Assembly: GCA_016214955.1 (NCBI GenBank)
Contig: JACRMN010000012.1
Location: 496,001 to 560,000, forward strand
Direction: 5' to 3'
Source of the DNA: Deltaproteobacteria bacterium
GTDB lineage: Bacteria; Myxococcota; Myxococcia; Myxococcales; Anaeromyxobacteraceae
DNA: 64,000 nt
Below the pieces are notes generated by a model. It made no database searches. It was not told the DNA's origin and was given only the letters and a program-made list of their open reading frames with translations. Of this stretch, positions 1-10,680 are shown in pieces. Numbering within the stretch: position 1 is the stretch's first letter; each line of letters begins with the position of its first letter. A program made the position numbers and the translations under genes.

Positions 1-2192
1 GCGGCGGAGGGCCGCCAGCCGCCCTTCTGCAGGAGCGCCACCAGCGCGCCGGCCGCCCGGCCCACCAGCGCGCGGGCGCCGTCCCGCTCTGCCTCGCGCC
101 CCAGCGCGGCGAGCGGCGCCGCCTCGGTGCCCACCCGGGCGTCGAAGGCGGCCAGGGCCCAGGCGCTCGCCTGGTCCGGCGTGCAGGTGGCGAGGTCGAG
201 CCGCTGCGGGCCGAGCAGCATGTCCTGCAGGAGCGCGTGGGCGAAGGTGCCGAGCAGCCGGCTGCCGTCGGGCAGGTCGAGCGCGCGGCCGGGCTGGAGG
301 CGCGCCTGGTGTTCCAGCGCCCAGCGGAAGGGGCAGCCGAGCAGCGCCTGGATGGTGGTGGCCGAGAGCTGGCCGCGCACCCCGAGCGCCGCGGGCGGGA
401 CGGTCCACACCGCGCGCGGGCCGATGGGCGCGGCCGGCGGGACGGGGACGGTGGCCAGCGCCGGGGCCGCGCCCGCGAGGAGCCGCTCCGAGCTGCGGAT
501 GCAGGCGGCGAGCGCGCCCGGCGCGGTGCGGACGCGCAGCTCGTCCTGCAGCGCGTGGGGCGCGACCGGATCGGCGCCATCGAGCCGCCAGCGCACCAGC
601 GCTACCCGCTCGCGCGCCAGGAGGAGCGGCCGGCGCCAGCCGCCGGCCTCGACGCCGCGGGCCTCGCCGGGGGCCGCCAGCGACAGCCCCGCCTCCAGGA
701 GGGTCCGGCGCTCCGCCTCGGTGAAGGGCTCGGGCGCGGCGGCGCCCTCGCCGTCCACGAAGCCGAACCAGAGGACGCTCGAGGCGCCGGGCTGCACCGC
801 GCCCGGACCCGTGCACACGGCCGGACGGCCCGCCTCGGCCGCGAAGGGCGAGGCCTCGGCGCCGCTCCCCGCGGCGAGGTCGTGGAGCTGACCCAGCCCC
901 AGCGGCGAGAGCCGCTCGCCCTGCGGCAGCGCGGTCAGGTTGCGGGCGAGCGTGTGGGCGGTGATCGACGCCTGGGACCAGAGCGCGGCGTCGAGCAGAT
1001 GGCCCTCCTCCTCGGCGCCGGCGGCCCGGGACCCGGCCCAGCTCCCCACCTGGCTCGCCAGCGCCGCCGCCTCCGGCGCGGGGATGCCGGCGGCCGGGTC
1101 GTGCGCCTCGCCGCCGAACCACTGCTCGACGCTGCGGCGCAGCGCGGCCCCCTCCTCGCCCGCCTCCGCGGCGAGTGCTTCCACCGCCTCCCTCCAGGCC
1201 GGGCTGCCCAGCCCGGGCTGCTCGGCGAGCGCGGAGAGCAGGGCGCGGCGCACCTTGCCGGGCAGCGGGCCGCCCGGCAGGAGGAGCAGCTCGGCGGCGC
1301 GGAGCGGATCGCGCGGGCGGAAGGCGAGCGCCAGGCGCAGCGGCAACACCTGGGCGTGGGGCCGCTGGGTGGAGGCGGTGGAGAGGCCGAGCGTGGGAAG
1401 CCCCTGCCGCGAGAGGGCGGCGTCGAGCGGCTCGGCGCCGGCGGTGACCACCGCGGTCGTCGAGGCCAGCGGCCAGGTGCGCAGCAGGGCCGCCGCCAGC
1501 TCGGCCGACTCGATGGGCGTGTCGGCCTCGAGCAGCAGGAACGAGCCGTCTCCCGCGAGCGCGGCCGGCGGCGCTCGCGGGTCGAGGAGGGCGCGCTGCA
1601 CGCGGCCCAGGTCGGTGCCGGCGGGCGCCAGCGGCGCGGCGGTCGCGGCCTCGCGCACCGTGGCGCCGGCCCGGGCGAGCGCCGCCAGGAGGTCCCGGAC
1701 CAGCGGGGCGTAGGCCTCGCGCTCGGCGGTGAGCTCGATCGCGAGCGGGCAGGGCAGCGGCGCGGCGCCGGCCGCGGCGACCAGGTCGCCGAGCAGGTCG
1801 GGCGCGCCCGGCGGAAGCGGCGGGGTGTCGAGCGCCTCCAGCCCCGAGAGGTCGAGGAGCCGCGGGCTGCCGGAGAGCGGGTCCCCGCGCCAGCCCGCCA
1901 GCCGGAGCCGGTCGCGCAGCGAGAGCAGGTGCGCCGCGACGCCGTAGGGGTCGGCGGCCCGCGAGGCGGAGTAGGAGCGTCGGCCGTCCTCGTGGACGGC
2001 GAGCCGGGCGGAGTAGGCGGCGATGCGATCCGGTGCGGGGGCGGGCTCGAAGGCCAGGCCCAGGAGGCGCGCCGCGCGGCGCGCCAGGCCGAGCGGGCCC
2101 ACAGGCTCCCAGCCGGCGCGGGCCTCGCCCTCCGCCAGCAGCTGGCGCCAGGCCGTGCCGCCGTCCGCGGGGCTGAGCAGGAGCGTGAGCAT
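1..2192 (-). CDS. PD-(D/E)XK nuclease family protein, AddB-like (3' end outside window)
   Basis: The minus strand is open from an ATG at 2192 to the window edge, giving at least 730 residues without a stop. The first roughly 600 residues are Leu/Ala-rich and show no motif I can name. Near residues 620-655 there is a segment LLGCPFRWALEH followed by LPDGSRLLGTFAHALLQ. This resembles the start of the PD-(D/E)XK exonuclease domain of the AddB/RecB family, with the conserved CPF and GxxAHxxLQ elements. The catalytic Asp/Glu-Lys core would lie beyond position 1. In this family such proteins pair with a UvrD-like helicase/nuclease to process double-strand breaks, so an addA-like gene may follow off the window. 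The start is divergent from the VIT-vWA gene. Family call fairly good; AddB orthology is an inference. Confidence 0.7.
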   Translation of the reverse strand, partial: MLTLLLSPADGGTAWRQLLAEGEARAGWEPVGPLGLARRAARLLGLAFEPAPAPDRIAAYSARLAVHEDGRRSYSASRAADPYGVAAHLLSLRDRLRLAGWRGDPLSGSPRLLDLSGLEALDTPPLPPGAPDLLGDLVAAAGAAPLPCPLAIELTAEREAYAPLVRDLLAALARAGATVREAATAAPLAPAGTDLGRVQRALLDPRAPPAALAGDGSFLLLEADTPIESAELAAALLRTWPLASTTAVVTAGAEPLDAALSRQGLPTLGLSTASTQRPHAQVLPLRLALAFRPRDPLRAAELLLLPGGPLPGKVRRALLSALAEQPGLGSPAWREAVEALAAEAGEEGAALRRSVEQWFGGEAHDPAAGIPAPEAAALASQVGSWAGSRAAGAEEEGHLLDAALWSQASITAHTLARNLTALPQGERLSPLGLGQLHDLAAGSGAEASPFAAEAGRPAVCTGPGAVQPGASSVLWFGFVDGEGAAAPEPFTEAERRTLLEAGLSLAAPGEARGVEAGGWRRPLLLARERVALVRWRLDGADPVAPHALQDELRVRTAPGALAACIRSSERLLAGAAPALATVPVPPAAPIGPRAVWTVPPAALGVRGQLSATTIQALLGCPFRWALEHQARLQPGRALDLPDGSRLLGTFAHALLQDMLLGPQRLDLATCTPDQASAWALAAFDARVGTEAAPLAALGREAERDGARALVGRAAGALVALLQKGGWRPSA

Positions 2193-2420
2193 CGAGGTGC
2201 GGATTGTACGGGGCCGGGCGGACATGGGGTGCCACCACCGGCGTGGACCACGTCCCCGTGCAGGTGGAGGTCTGCGGGGCCCCGCGGCTGCACGGCAACC
2301 CTGCGCGGTCACTCCCGGATTCCCGCCCGGCGCCGGTTCCGTGCGAATCTCTGTCACCAGGCGCCGGCGCCCCGCGTTGTCCCCTCGAAGGCCACGAAGG
2401 CCGAGGGAGGTTCCACCATC

Positions 2421-4760
2421 ATGACGACCGCGCTTGCCCACCAGACGACGACGCCCCACCACCCGAGCAGCGGAGGCCGCCTGGTTGCCACCGACGGCCG
2501 GGCGCTGCCGCTCCTCTCCACCCGCCTCGCGGCCGACGCCCAGGGCGGCCTCATCCGCGTGCGGCTCGAGCAGCGCTTCGCCAACCGCCACCAGGAGGCG
2601 CTGGAGGTCACCTACCTCTTCCCGCTGCCGCACGACGCCGCGGTGAGCGGCTTCGCCATCCACGCGGGCGGCCGGCGCATCGCCGGCCTGGTCGAGCCGG
2701 TGCAGGCGGCCCGCGAGCGGTACGAGGAGGCGCTGGTGGAGGGGCGCACCGCGGCGCTGCTGGAGCAGGAGCGCGGCAGCCTCTTCACCCAGTCGGTGGG
2801 CAACGTGCCGCCCGGCGAGGAAGTGCGCGTCGAGATCGACCTCGACCAGCGGCTCGCCTGGGCCGAGGGTGCCTGGGAGTGGCGCTTCCCCACCGCCGTG
2901 GCGCCCCGCTACCTGGGCGCGCCCGGCCGCGTGGCCGACGCCGGCCGCGTGACGGTGGACGTGGCCGAGGGCGACATCGCCCCTCGCCTGCACCTCCAGT
3001 TCACCGCGCGCGACGCGCTGGCGCCCGGGCGCGACCCGGAGAGCCCTTCCCACGCGGTGACCTTCGCCCGCGGCGCCGGGGCGCTCACCGCCGCGCTGCC
3101 GGCCGAGGGCGCGCCGCTCGACCGCGACCTGGTGGTGCGCTGGCCGGTGGCCCTGCCCGCGCCCGGCCTCTCCCTCGGCACCTGCCGCGTGCCGGGGCGG
3201 GGTATCGAGGGCCAGGCCTACGGCCTCCTCACCCTGGTGCCGCCCGCGCCCGGCGCCGTCGCCGAGCCGCTGCCGCGCGACCTGGTGGTGCTCATCGACG
3301 CCAGCGGCTCGATGGGCGGGCGGCCCATGGAGCAGGCCCGGGCGGTGGTCCGGGCGCTGGTGCAGACCCTCGGCGAGCGCGACACGCTCGAGCTCATCTC
3401 CTTCGCCAGCGCCCCGCAGCGCTGGAAGCGCAGGCCGGCCCGCGTGGATGCGTACGCGCGCAGGAGCGCGCTCGCCTGGCTCGATGGCCTCGAGGCCGGG
3501 GGCGCCACCGAGATGAAGGCCGGCATCCGGGAGGCGCTGCGCCCGGTTCGCGACGGCGCCCAGCGCCAGGTGCTGCTGGTCACCGACGGGCAGATCGGCT
3601 TCGAGCAGGAGATCGTGGCCGCGGTGCTGGAGCGCCTGCCGGCCGGCACGCGGCTCCACGCGCTGGGCGTGGGCGATGCGGTGAACCGCTCGCTCACCGG
3701 GCCGGTGGCCCGGGCCGGGCGCGGCGTCGAGCAGGTGCTGGGCATCGACGAGGACCCGGCGCGCGCCGCCGAGGGGCTCCTGGCCCGGACCGACAGGCCG
3801 CTCCTCACCGGCCTCACGGTCGAGGGGAGCGCGCTCGCCGGCGGCGAGCCGCTCGCCCTGCCGGACCTCCTGGCCGGTGGCCCGGCGCTCCTGCCGCTGG
3901 CGCTGCGCCCCGAGGGCGGCGCCCTCACCGTGCGGGGCACCGCCGCCGGCGGCGCCTTCGAGCGCACGCTGCAGGTCGAGCCCTGTGCCGAGGCGAGCGG
4001 CAACCCCGCCTTCGCCGCGCTCCACGCCCGCGAGCGGGTGGAGGAGGCGGAGATGCGCATCGCCGCCGGGGAGGAAGGGCGGGAGCGGGAGCGGGAGATC
4101 GAGCGGCTCGGCGTGGCCTTCCAGATCGCCACGCGGCTCACCTCCTGGGTGGCCGTGGCCGAGGAGCCCACCGTCGACGGCAAGGCGCCGCTGCGGCGCG
4201 AGCGCATGCCGCAGATGCTGCCGCACGGCATGTCGGCCGAGGGGCTGGGTCTGCGCGCGCCGATGATGGCCTTCGCCGCCGGAGGCCCGCCGCCGATCTC
4301 CTTGGACTCGGCTGCCCCGTTCGAGAAGCGCCGGATGTCGAGGCTCGCGTCCCCGCCCGCCAACGAGGCGTCGTTCGAGGTGCCGGCCCCAGCGCCGCTC
4401 CGCGAGGACGACGGGATCACTCTGAAGCAACACTCCGCCATCTTCTCGCCCGCCGCCTCGCGGCCCGGGTACCGCGCCACGCACCGCTGGGTGCGCGGGC
4501 GGCTGGTGATCGAGCTGGAGCTGGCCGCGCCCCTCGCCTGGACCCTGCCCGCCGAGGTGGTGGTGCACCTGGGCGCCGAGCGGGTCACCTGCGCCGCGGT
4601 GGCCGAGCGGAGCACCGGCTCCGGAGCGATCGCCGCCGGCCTCACCGTCCGGCTGGTGCTCGAGTGGCCCGACGCGCGCAAGGCCGCCGGGCCGGCGCCC
4701 GACGCCGTGGAGCTCCGGCTCGGCGGCCAGACGCTGGTGGTGCCGGTGGCCGCGCCCTAG
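2421..4760 (+). CDS. VIT and von Willebrand factor A domain protein
   Basis: 779 residues. The N-terminal part (about 15-150) is a vault inter-alpha-trypsin (VIT) domain, with the typical run of LEQRFANRHQEALEV and YLFPLP. A von Willebrand A domain starts near residue 288, and its metal-ion-dependent adhesion site DASGS is at 293-297. A helical segment and a C-terminal beta-rich region follow. VIT-vWA proteins are protein-binding scaffolds; some are surface exposed, but I see no signal peptide, sortase motif or membrane anchor here, so the cell location is open. The ATG at 2421 was chosen because GGGAGG lies ten bases upstream and the VIT domain begins soon after. The reading frame is open far upstream, but that is an antisense artefact of the nuclease gene. 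A sigma-70-like gene starts 20 bases downstream, suggesting co-transcription. Confidence 0.85.
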   Translation: MTTALAHQTTTPHHPSSGGRLVATDGRALPLLSTRLAADAQGGLIRVRLEQRFANRHQEALEVTYLFPLPHDAAVSGFAIHAGGRRIAGLVEPVQAARERYEEALVEGRTAALLEQERGSLFTQSVGNVPPGEEVRVEIDLDQRLAWAEGAWEWRFPTAVAPRYLGAPGRVADAGRVTVDVAEGDIAPRLHLQFTARDALAPGRDPESPSHAVTFARGAGALTAALPAEGAPLDRDLVVRWPVALPAPGLSLGTCRVPGRGIEGQAYGLLTLVPPAPGAVAEPLPRDLVVLIDASGSMGGRPMEQARAVVRALVQTLGERDTLELISFASAPQRWKRRPARVDAYARRSALAWLDGLEAGGATEMKAGIREALRPVRDGAQRQVLLVTDGQIGFEQEIVAAVLERLPAGTRLHALGVGDAVNRSLTGPVARAGRGVEQVLGIDEDPARAAEGLLARTDRPLLTGLTVEGSALAGGEPLALPDLLAGGPALLPLALRPEGGALTVRGTAAGGAFERTLQVEPCAEASGNPAFAALHARERVEEAEMRIAAGEEGREREREIERLGVAFQIATRLTSWVAVAEEPTVDGKAPLRRERMPQMLPHGMSAEGLGLRAPMMAFAAGGPPPISLDSAAPFEKRRMSRLASPPANEASFEVPAPAPLREDDGITLKQHSAIFSPAASRPGYRATHRWVRGRLVIELELAAPLAWTLPAEVVVHLGAERVTCAAVAERSTGSGAIAAGLTVRLVLEWPDARKAAGPAPDAVELRLGGQTLVVPVAAP

Positions 4761-4780
4761 CATTGCCCAGGCATCGCCCC

Positions 4781-5356
4781 GTGGCCGACCTCGACCGCCA
4801 CCTCCCGCAGATCGCCGCCGGCGACCCGGACGCCTTCGCGCGCTGGGTCGCCGGCGCCGAGCCGCGCGTGCGGGACGGGCTGCGGAGCTTCGCAGTGGCG
4901 GTGGACGTGGAGGCGGTGCTGCAGGAGGCGCTGCTGCGGGTGTGGCAGGTGGCGCCGCGCTTCCGGCCCGACGGGCGCGAGAACGGCCTCCTGCGCCTCG
5001 CCATCCGCATCGCCCGCAACGCCGCCGTGAGCGACCTGCGGGCCCGCGGCCGCGAGGTCAGCGAGGAGGAGGAGCACCTCACCCGGCGGCTCGAGGAGGC
5101 GGCGGCCGGCCACGCGGCCGAGGCGCCCGATCCGCTGCTCCGGCGGCTCATCGCCCGCTGCCGCGAGATCCTGCCGGCGAAGCCGCGCGCCGCCCTCGAC
5201 GCGCGGCTCCGCTCGGCCGGTGGCGACGCCGACGCCGTGCTGGCCGAGGGGCTGCGGATGAGGCTCAACACCTTCCTGCAGAACGTCACCCGCGCCCGGC
5301 GCGCGCTGGCCGACTGCCTGCGGCGCGGCGGGGTGGAGCTGGAGGTGGAGCCGTGA
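4781..5356 (+). CDS. sigma-70-like (ECF-type) RNA polymerase sigma factor
   Basis: 191 residues from a GTG start. The segment VLQEALLRVWQVAPRF followed by LRLAIRIARNAAVSDLR matches sigma-70 region 2 of extracytoplasmic-function sigma factors (core-binding helix and -10 recognition). The C-terminal helical part ending in LQNVTRARRALADCLRR is where region 4 would be, but the match there is weak. If functional it would direct transcription of a small regulon; the adjacent VIT-vWA gene and the small overlapping gene downstream are the obvious partners. No zinc-binding anti-sigma signature is visible next door. The weak region 4 leaves the alternative of a sigma-derived protein that no longer binds a -35 element. 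Confidence 0.7.
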   Translation: MADLDRHLPQIAAGDPDAFARWVAGAEPRVRDGLRSFAVAVDVEAVLQEALLRVWQVAPRFRPDGRENGLLRLAIRIARNAAVSDLRARGREVSEEEEHLTRRLEEAAAGHAAEAPDPLLRRLIARCREILPAKPRAALDARLRSAGGDADAVLAEGLRMRLNTFLQNVTRARRALADCLRRGGVELEVEP

Positions 5357-5595
5357 TCGATCCCCGCGAGCGCGAGGCCCTGGTGGAGGCGGCGGCGAGC
5401 GCCTGGCGCCCGCGCCGTCCCGGCGGCTCCCTCGGCCCCCACCCGGCCTGGGCCGACCTCGACGAGGCCGGCAGGCGCGAGGCCTACGAGGCAGGCCGCC
5501 TGGCGCGGCGCCTCGAGGCGGCGCTCGACCGCGAGGGGCTCTCGGCGGCGGGCCGCGCCGTGCTGGCGCGGGTGAGGGCGGCCGCGGACGGCTAG
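5353..5595 (+). CDS. small hypothetical protein coupled to the sigma-like gene
   Basis: 80 residues from a GTG that overlaps the stop of the preceding gene (GTGA), so translation is probably coupled. The protein is charged and Arg/Glu/Ala-rich, with no membrane segment or cysteine. The central part contains DLDEAGRREAYEAGRLARRLE, predicted helical by eye. Position immediately after a sigma-like gene would suit an anti-sigma or sigma-accessory role, but nothing in the sequence proves it. I do not recognise the family. Confidence 0.55.
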   Translation: MIDPREREALVEAAASAWRPRRPGGSLGPHPAWADLDEAGRREAYEAGRLARRLEAALDREGLSAAGRAVLARVRAAADG

Positions 5596-5614
5596 CAACC
5601 GAGGAGGAGGACGC

Positions 5615-6052
5615 ATGGCACCGACGCTGGAGGACGCGCTGGCCTGGGCCCTGGAGCTGTACCGGCCGCACGAGCCCGACAAGGGCGGCAACCCGTACAT
5701 CCTCCATCCGCTGGCGGTGATGATGGCGATGGACACCGACGAGGAGCGGCGGGTGGCGCTGCTCCACGACGCCATCGAGGACTGCGGGGTGGAGCCCGAG
5801 CACCTCCGGGCCCGCGGCTACCCCGAGCGCGAGATCGAGGCGGTGGTGGCGCTCTCGCGGAACGAGGAGCAGGGCGAGACGTACGAGGCCTTCATCGAGC
5901 GGCTCCGGCCCAATCCGCTGGCCCGCAAGGTGAAGCTCGCCGACCTGGCGCACAACATGGACGTGCGCCGGCTCGCCTCCGTGGACGAGAAGGCCCGGGA
6001 GCGGCTGGAGCGGTACCGGAGGGCGTGGGCGAGGCTGAAGGAGGAGGGCTGA
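5615..6052 (+). CDS. HD-domain hydrolase, small SpoT-like (p)ppGpp hydrolase candidate
   Basis: 145 residues after a strong GAGGAGGAG ribosome site. The arrangement of NPYILHPLAV, VALLHDAIED and VKLADLAHNMDV matches the HD-type metal site of RelA/SpoT-family hydrolases (His, His-Asp, then a distal Asp). It lacks synthetase, TGS and ACT domains, so it is the size of a stand-alone hydrolase such as MESH1-type enzymes, which remove pyrophosphate from ppGpp or act on NADPH. A general HD phosphohydrolase with another nucleotide substrate is the alternative. It lies 19 bases after the small gene and may belong to the same transcription unit. It converges with groEL over a shared hairpin. Confidence 0.8.
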   Translation: MAPTLEDALAWALELYRPHEPDKGGNPYILHPLAVMMAMDTDEERRVALLHDAIEDCGVEPEHLRARGYPEREIEAVVALSRNEEQGETYEAFIERLRPNPLARKVKLADLAHNMDVRRLASVDEKARERLERYRRAWARLKEEG

Positions 6053-6106
6053 GCGCCTCCCCACCTCTCGCTCTGCTGCGCGCGCCGCCCTCCGCCGCGC
6101 CACGAG

Positions 6107-6139
6107 GAGAGGCCCCGCGGGTTCCCCCGGGGGCCTCTC
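6107..6139. terminator. hairpin between convergent HD hydrolase and groEL
   Basis: GAGAGGCCCC (6107-6116) is a perfect complement of GGGGCCTCTC (6130-6139), with a 13-base GC-rich loop. It sits in the 113-bp gap where the two genes converge, so it probably ends transcripts from both sides. There is no U-tract on either strand, so termination efficiency is uncertain. Confidence 0.6.
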
Positions 6140-6165
6140 GGTGTCTCCAGGGCCGCAGCGGGCCG

Positions 6166-7836
<1,671 letters not shown>

Positions 7837-8130
7837 CTACCGCGCCTCGACGACGCCGAGGATGTCCTCTTCGCGGATGATGAGGTGCTCTTCGCCGTCG
7901 AGCTTGACCTCGGTGCCGGAGTACTTGGTGAAGAGGACGCGGTCGCCGGCCTTGACGTCGAGCGCGCGGACCTTGCCGTCCTCCTGCACCTTGCCGTTCC
8001 CCACCGCCAGCACCTTGCCCTCGATGGGCTTCTCCTTGGCGGTGTCGGGGATGATGATGCCGCCCCTGGTCTTCTCCTCCTCGGGGACCCGCTTGACGAT
8101 GACGCGGTCCTGCAGCGGACGGAGCTTCAT
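7837..8130 (-). CDS. groS: co-chaperonin GroES (10 kDa)
   Basis: 97 residues, full length. The start [15 protein letters not shown], the mobile-loop region [19 protein letters not shown] and the roof/base segment [14 protein letters not shown] are canonical. It forms the heptameric lid of GroEL. The frame is open upstream of 8130, but the conserved N-terminus fixes the ATG at 8130. A CIRCE-like inverted repeat lies 81 bases upstream. It is first in the operon with groEL. Confidence 0.98.
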   Translation of the reverse strand: MKLRPLQDRVIVKRVPEEEKTRGGIIIPDTAKEKPIEGKVLAVGNGKVQEDGKVRALDVKAGDRVLFTKYSGTEVKLDGEEHLIIREEDILGVVEAR

Positions 8131-8211
8131 GGATGCTCTCCTGGTGCTCCCGCCGGCGCAGGCGCGCGTGCCGGGGTCTGGTTGTGGGGGGTCCCGCGTT
8201 CCGGGAGCGCG

Positions 8212-8238
8212 CTGGCACTCGGCAGCGACGACTGCCAG
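8212..8238 (-). promoter_or_regulatory. CIRCE operator (HrcA-binding site) of groESL
   Basis: CTGGCACTC, nine spacer bases, then GACTGCCAG. The established CIRCE consensus is TTAGCACTC-N9-GAGTGCTAA. The arms here pair at eight of nine positions and keep the GCACTC core on the left. Position, 81 bases before the groES start, fits an operator in the promoter or leader region. HrcA repression relieved by heat is the known mechanism for this element; hrcA itself is not in the window. Confidence 0.85.
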
Positions 8239-8436
8239 CGAAGGGATCCATACCGCGGGCCGAGGGCCGTCGCCCTCCATTCGCCTGCGCCGGCGGGAAA
8301 GGCCCGGAGCGCGGCGCTCGGCCCCGTCGCCTGGGCGCTTCCGGCGCGCGGCAGGTGAGCCGCGGCGGCCCGCGGCGGGGCGGCCTTGCGTTCCCCGCCC
8401 CGTCGTCCCTACGCTCCCGGGAGGAGCAAGGACGCC

Positions 8437-9039
8437 ATGGCCGAGCCGCTCGTCGTCGATCAGAGCCCCCGCGAGTTCTTCCGGGAGGCGGTCTCCTCGG
8501 CGCTCTCCACCCGGCGGCTGCGGATCGAGGGAGAGACCGAGTTCTACCTGGTGAACCTCCTGGCCACGCGGCTCGACCTGCGCCAGGCAGAAGGCGCCGG
8601 GGGCCTGGACGAGCCGCTGGCGCTCATCCTGGCCCGCGCCCTGGAGGGAGACCGGGAGCGGCGCTTCCGGGAGCTGCGGAGGCTCGGCGACACGGCGCTG
8701 TTCCTCGCCGGGTTCTTCTCCGACCGCCTGGCCCGCTCGCCGGTCGGCGAGCGGTACTACGTGGCCATGGGGCAGCGGGCCTACGGGGCGCTCGCCGGCG
8801 GAGGGCTGGCGTCGCGCGGCACCGAGGCGCTCTACGACGAGCTGGCGCGGCGCTTCCAGGACTTCGCCGACCTCTTCGCGGAGATCTCCGAGCTGGCGGA
8901 GCTCCGGTCGAACCGCGGGCTGGTGAAGCTCTACGAGCGCTTCCTCCTGACCGGCTCCCGGCGGCTGGCCGAGCGGCTGCGCGCGCGCGGCGTGGCACTC
9001 TTCGCGCCCGGGCGGAAGCCCGGCGACCTGGCCAGCTGA
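8437..9039 (+). CDS. conserved hypothetical protein
   Basis: 200 residues; ATG at 8437 with GGGAGGAG upstream (the frame is open 51 bases earlier but without a ribosome site). Predicted all-helical and soluble, with no signal peptide or cysteines. The middle shows [20 protein letters not shown] and a run of Tyr around [13 protein letters not shown]. Such proteins are common next to housekeeping genes in delta-proteobacteria as far as I remember, but I cannot give a function. Divergent from groESL, convergent with the lyase gene. Confidence 0.75.
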   Translation: MAEPLVVDQSPREFFREAVSSALSTRRLRIEGETEFYLVNLLATRLDLRQAEGAGGLDEPLALILARALEGDRERRFRELRRLGDTALFLAGFFSDRLARSPVGERYYVAMGQRAYGALAGGGLASRGTEALYDELARRFQDFADLFAEISELAELRSNRGLVKLYERFLLTGSRRLAERLRARGVALFAPGRKPGDLAS

Positions 9040-9060
9040 CGGCGCCGGCCCGGCGCGCCC

Positions 9061-10467
9061 CTACGCCCGCCCCGGCCTGGTGAGGCGCAGCGGGTCGAGG
9101 ATCCGGCGCGCCTCCTCCGGCGACAGCCCGGCCATCTCCGCCGCCAGGTCGGCGATGGAGCGGCCGGTGCGCAGCGAGGCCTTCACGATCTCGGCCGCCC
9201 GCGCGTAGCCGATGCGCGGCGCCAGCGCGGTGGCCAGGCTCACCGTCCGCTCGGCGTGGGCGCGGGCCCGCTCGGCGTCGGGCTCGAGGCCGCGGGCGCA
9301 GCGCTCGTCGAAGGCCCGCACGCCGTTCGCCAGGATCTGGAGCGCGTGGCACAGGTCCCAGGCAACGAGCGGCATCATCACGTTGAGCTCGAGCTGGCCC
9401 GCCGCCGTGGCCGAGCCGATGGCGGCGTCGAGCCCCACCAGCTGGTGGCACACCATGGCCAGCATCTCGGCCATGGAGGGGTTCACCTTGCCGGGCATGA
9501 TCGACGAGCCGGGCTGCACCGCCGGGAGGCGCAGCTCCCCCAGGCCGGTGGCCGGCCCCGAGCCCAGGAGCCGGATGTCGCCGCCGATGCGCAGGAGCTC
9601 CAGCGCCGTCACCCGCAGGCTGGCCGAGAGCGCTGCGAAGGGGGCCAGGGACTGCATGGCGTAGAAGCCGTTGGGCGCCAGGCGCAGCGGCGCGCCGGTG
9701 AGGAGCCGCAGCTCGGCAAGGGCCAGGCGGGCGAAGCGCGGGTGGGCGTTGAGGCCGGTGCCCACCGCCGTGCCGCCGAGCCCGATCTCGCGCAGCTCGC
9801 GCAGCGAGCCCTCCACCCGCGCCGCCGCGGCGCGCAGGGCCGCGGCCCAGCCCGACACCTCCTGGCCGAGCCGGATGGGCGTGGCGTCCATGAGGTGGGT
9901 GCGCCCCGCCTTGACGATGCCGTCCCAGTCCCGCGCCTTGCGCTCGAAGGTGGCGGCCAGCCCCGCGACCGCCCCGGTGGCCGCGGGCCCGAGCGCCAGC
10001 GCGGCGAGCCGCATGGCCGTGGGCACCACGTCGTTGGTGGACTGCGCCATGTTGACGTCGTCGTTGGGGTCGACGAGCGCCCGGTCGCCGCGCCGTCCGC
10101 CGAGCAGCTCGCAGGCCCGGTTGGCCAGCACCTCGTTGACGTTCATGTGGTGCGAGGTCCCGGCGCCGGCCTGGTACACGTCCACCGCGAACTCGCCGCG
10201 CCACCGCCCGGCCAGCACCTCGCGGGCCGCCCCCTCGATGGCCCGCGCCTTCCTGCGCGGCAGGAGGCCGAGCCGCGCGCTGGCGCGGGCGGCGGCGATC
10301 TTGATCCGCACCGTGGCCTCGACGAAGGCCGGGTGGGGCGCGAGGCCGGAGATGGGGAAGTTGGCGAGCGCCCGCGCGGTCTGGGCCCCGTACATCGCCC
10401 GGGCCGGCACGCGCAGGGTGCCGAGGGTGTCCCGCTCGACGCGGGTGCGGACGCGGGAAGTGGCCAT
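9061..10467 (-). CDS. class II fumarase / aspartate ammonia-lyase family enzyme
   Basis: 468 residues, normal for the family. The superfamily signature GSSIMPGKVNP lies near residues 320-330. Substrate is ambiguous. Fumarase-like features are GRTHLMDATP, LGGTAVGTGLN and NDDVNMAQSTND. Aspartase-like features are YGAQTARALANFPISG, DVYQAGAGTS and AGQLELNVMMP. Fumarase would hydrate fumarate to malate in the TCA cycle; aspartase would release ammonia from aspartate to give fumarate. Both act as cytosolic tetramers with the active site built from three subunits. It stands alone, convergent with the hypothetical gene and divergent from the small gene at 10681. Confidence 0.9.
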   Translation of the reverse strand: MATSRVRTRVERDTLGTLRVPARAMYGAQTARALANFPISGLAPHPAFVEATVRIKIAAARASARLGLLPRRKARAIEGAAREVLAGRWRGEFAVDVYQAGAGTSHHMNVNEVLANRACELLGGRRGDRALVDPNDDVNMAQSTNDVVPTAMRLAALALGPAATGAVAGLAATFERKARDWDGIVKAGRTHLMDATPIRLGQEVSGWAAALRAAAARVEGSLRELREIGLGGTAVGTGLNAHPRFARLALAELRLLTGAPLRLAPNGFYAMQSLAPFAALSASLRVTALELLRIGGDIRLLGSGPATGLGELRLPAVQPGSSIMPGKVNPSMAEMLAMVCHQLVGLDAAIGSATAAGQLELNVMMPLVAWDLCHALQILANGVRAFDERCARGLEPDAERARAHAERTVSLATALAPRIGYARAAEIVKASLRTGRSIADLAAEMAGLSPEEARRILDPLRLTRPGRA

Positions 10468-10680
10468 GTGGCGCCTCCGGTGGCCCCCATCCCATAGCCT
10501 GGCGATGGCGCCCCTTCATGCGGCGAAGGGCCCGAAACCCGGGCGCCCGCGCCCGCCGGAGCGTAAGGGAAGGGCATTGCCTTCTCCTCTCCCGCCCGCG
10601 TGGGCCCGACCGGGGCGGTGCGGTGGAGGGCCCGGCGGCGCAGCCGGGCTCCCTGGTCGAGGGAACGACGGAGGTGAACG

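Noticed and set aside
237-2420. Very long plus-strand frame running into the VIT-vWA gene
   Set aside because: It is antisense to the nuclease gene; the part before 2421 is Arg/Gly/Ala-rich low-complexity text with no family pattern.
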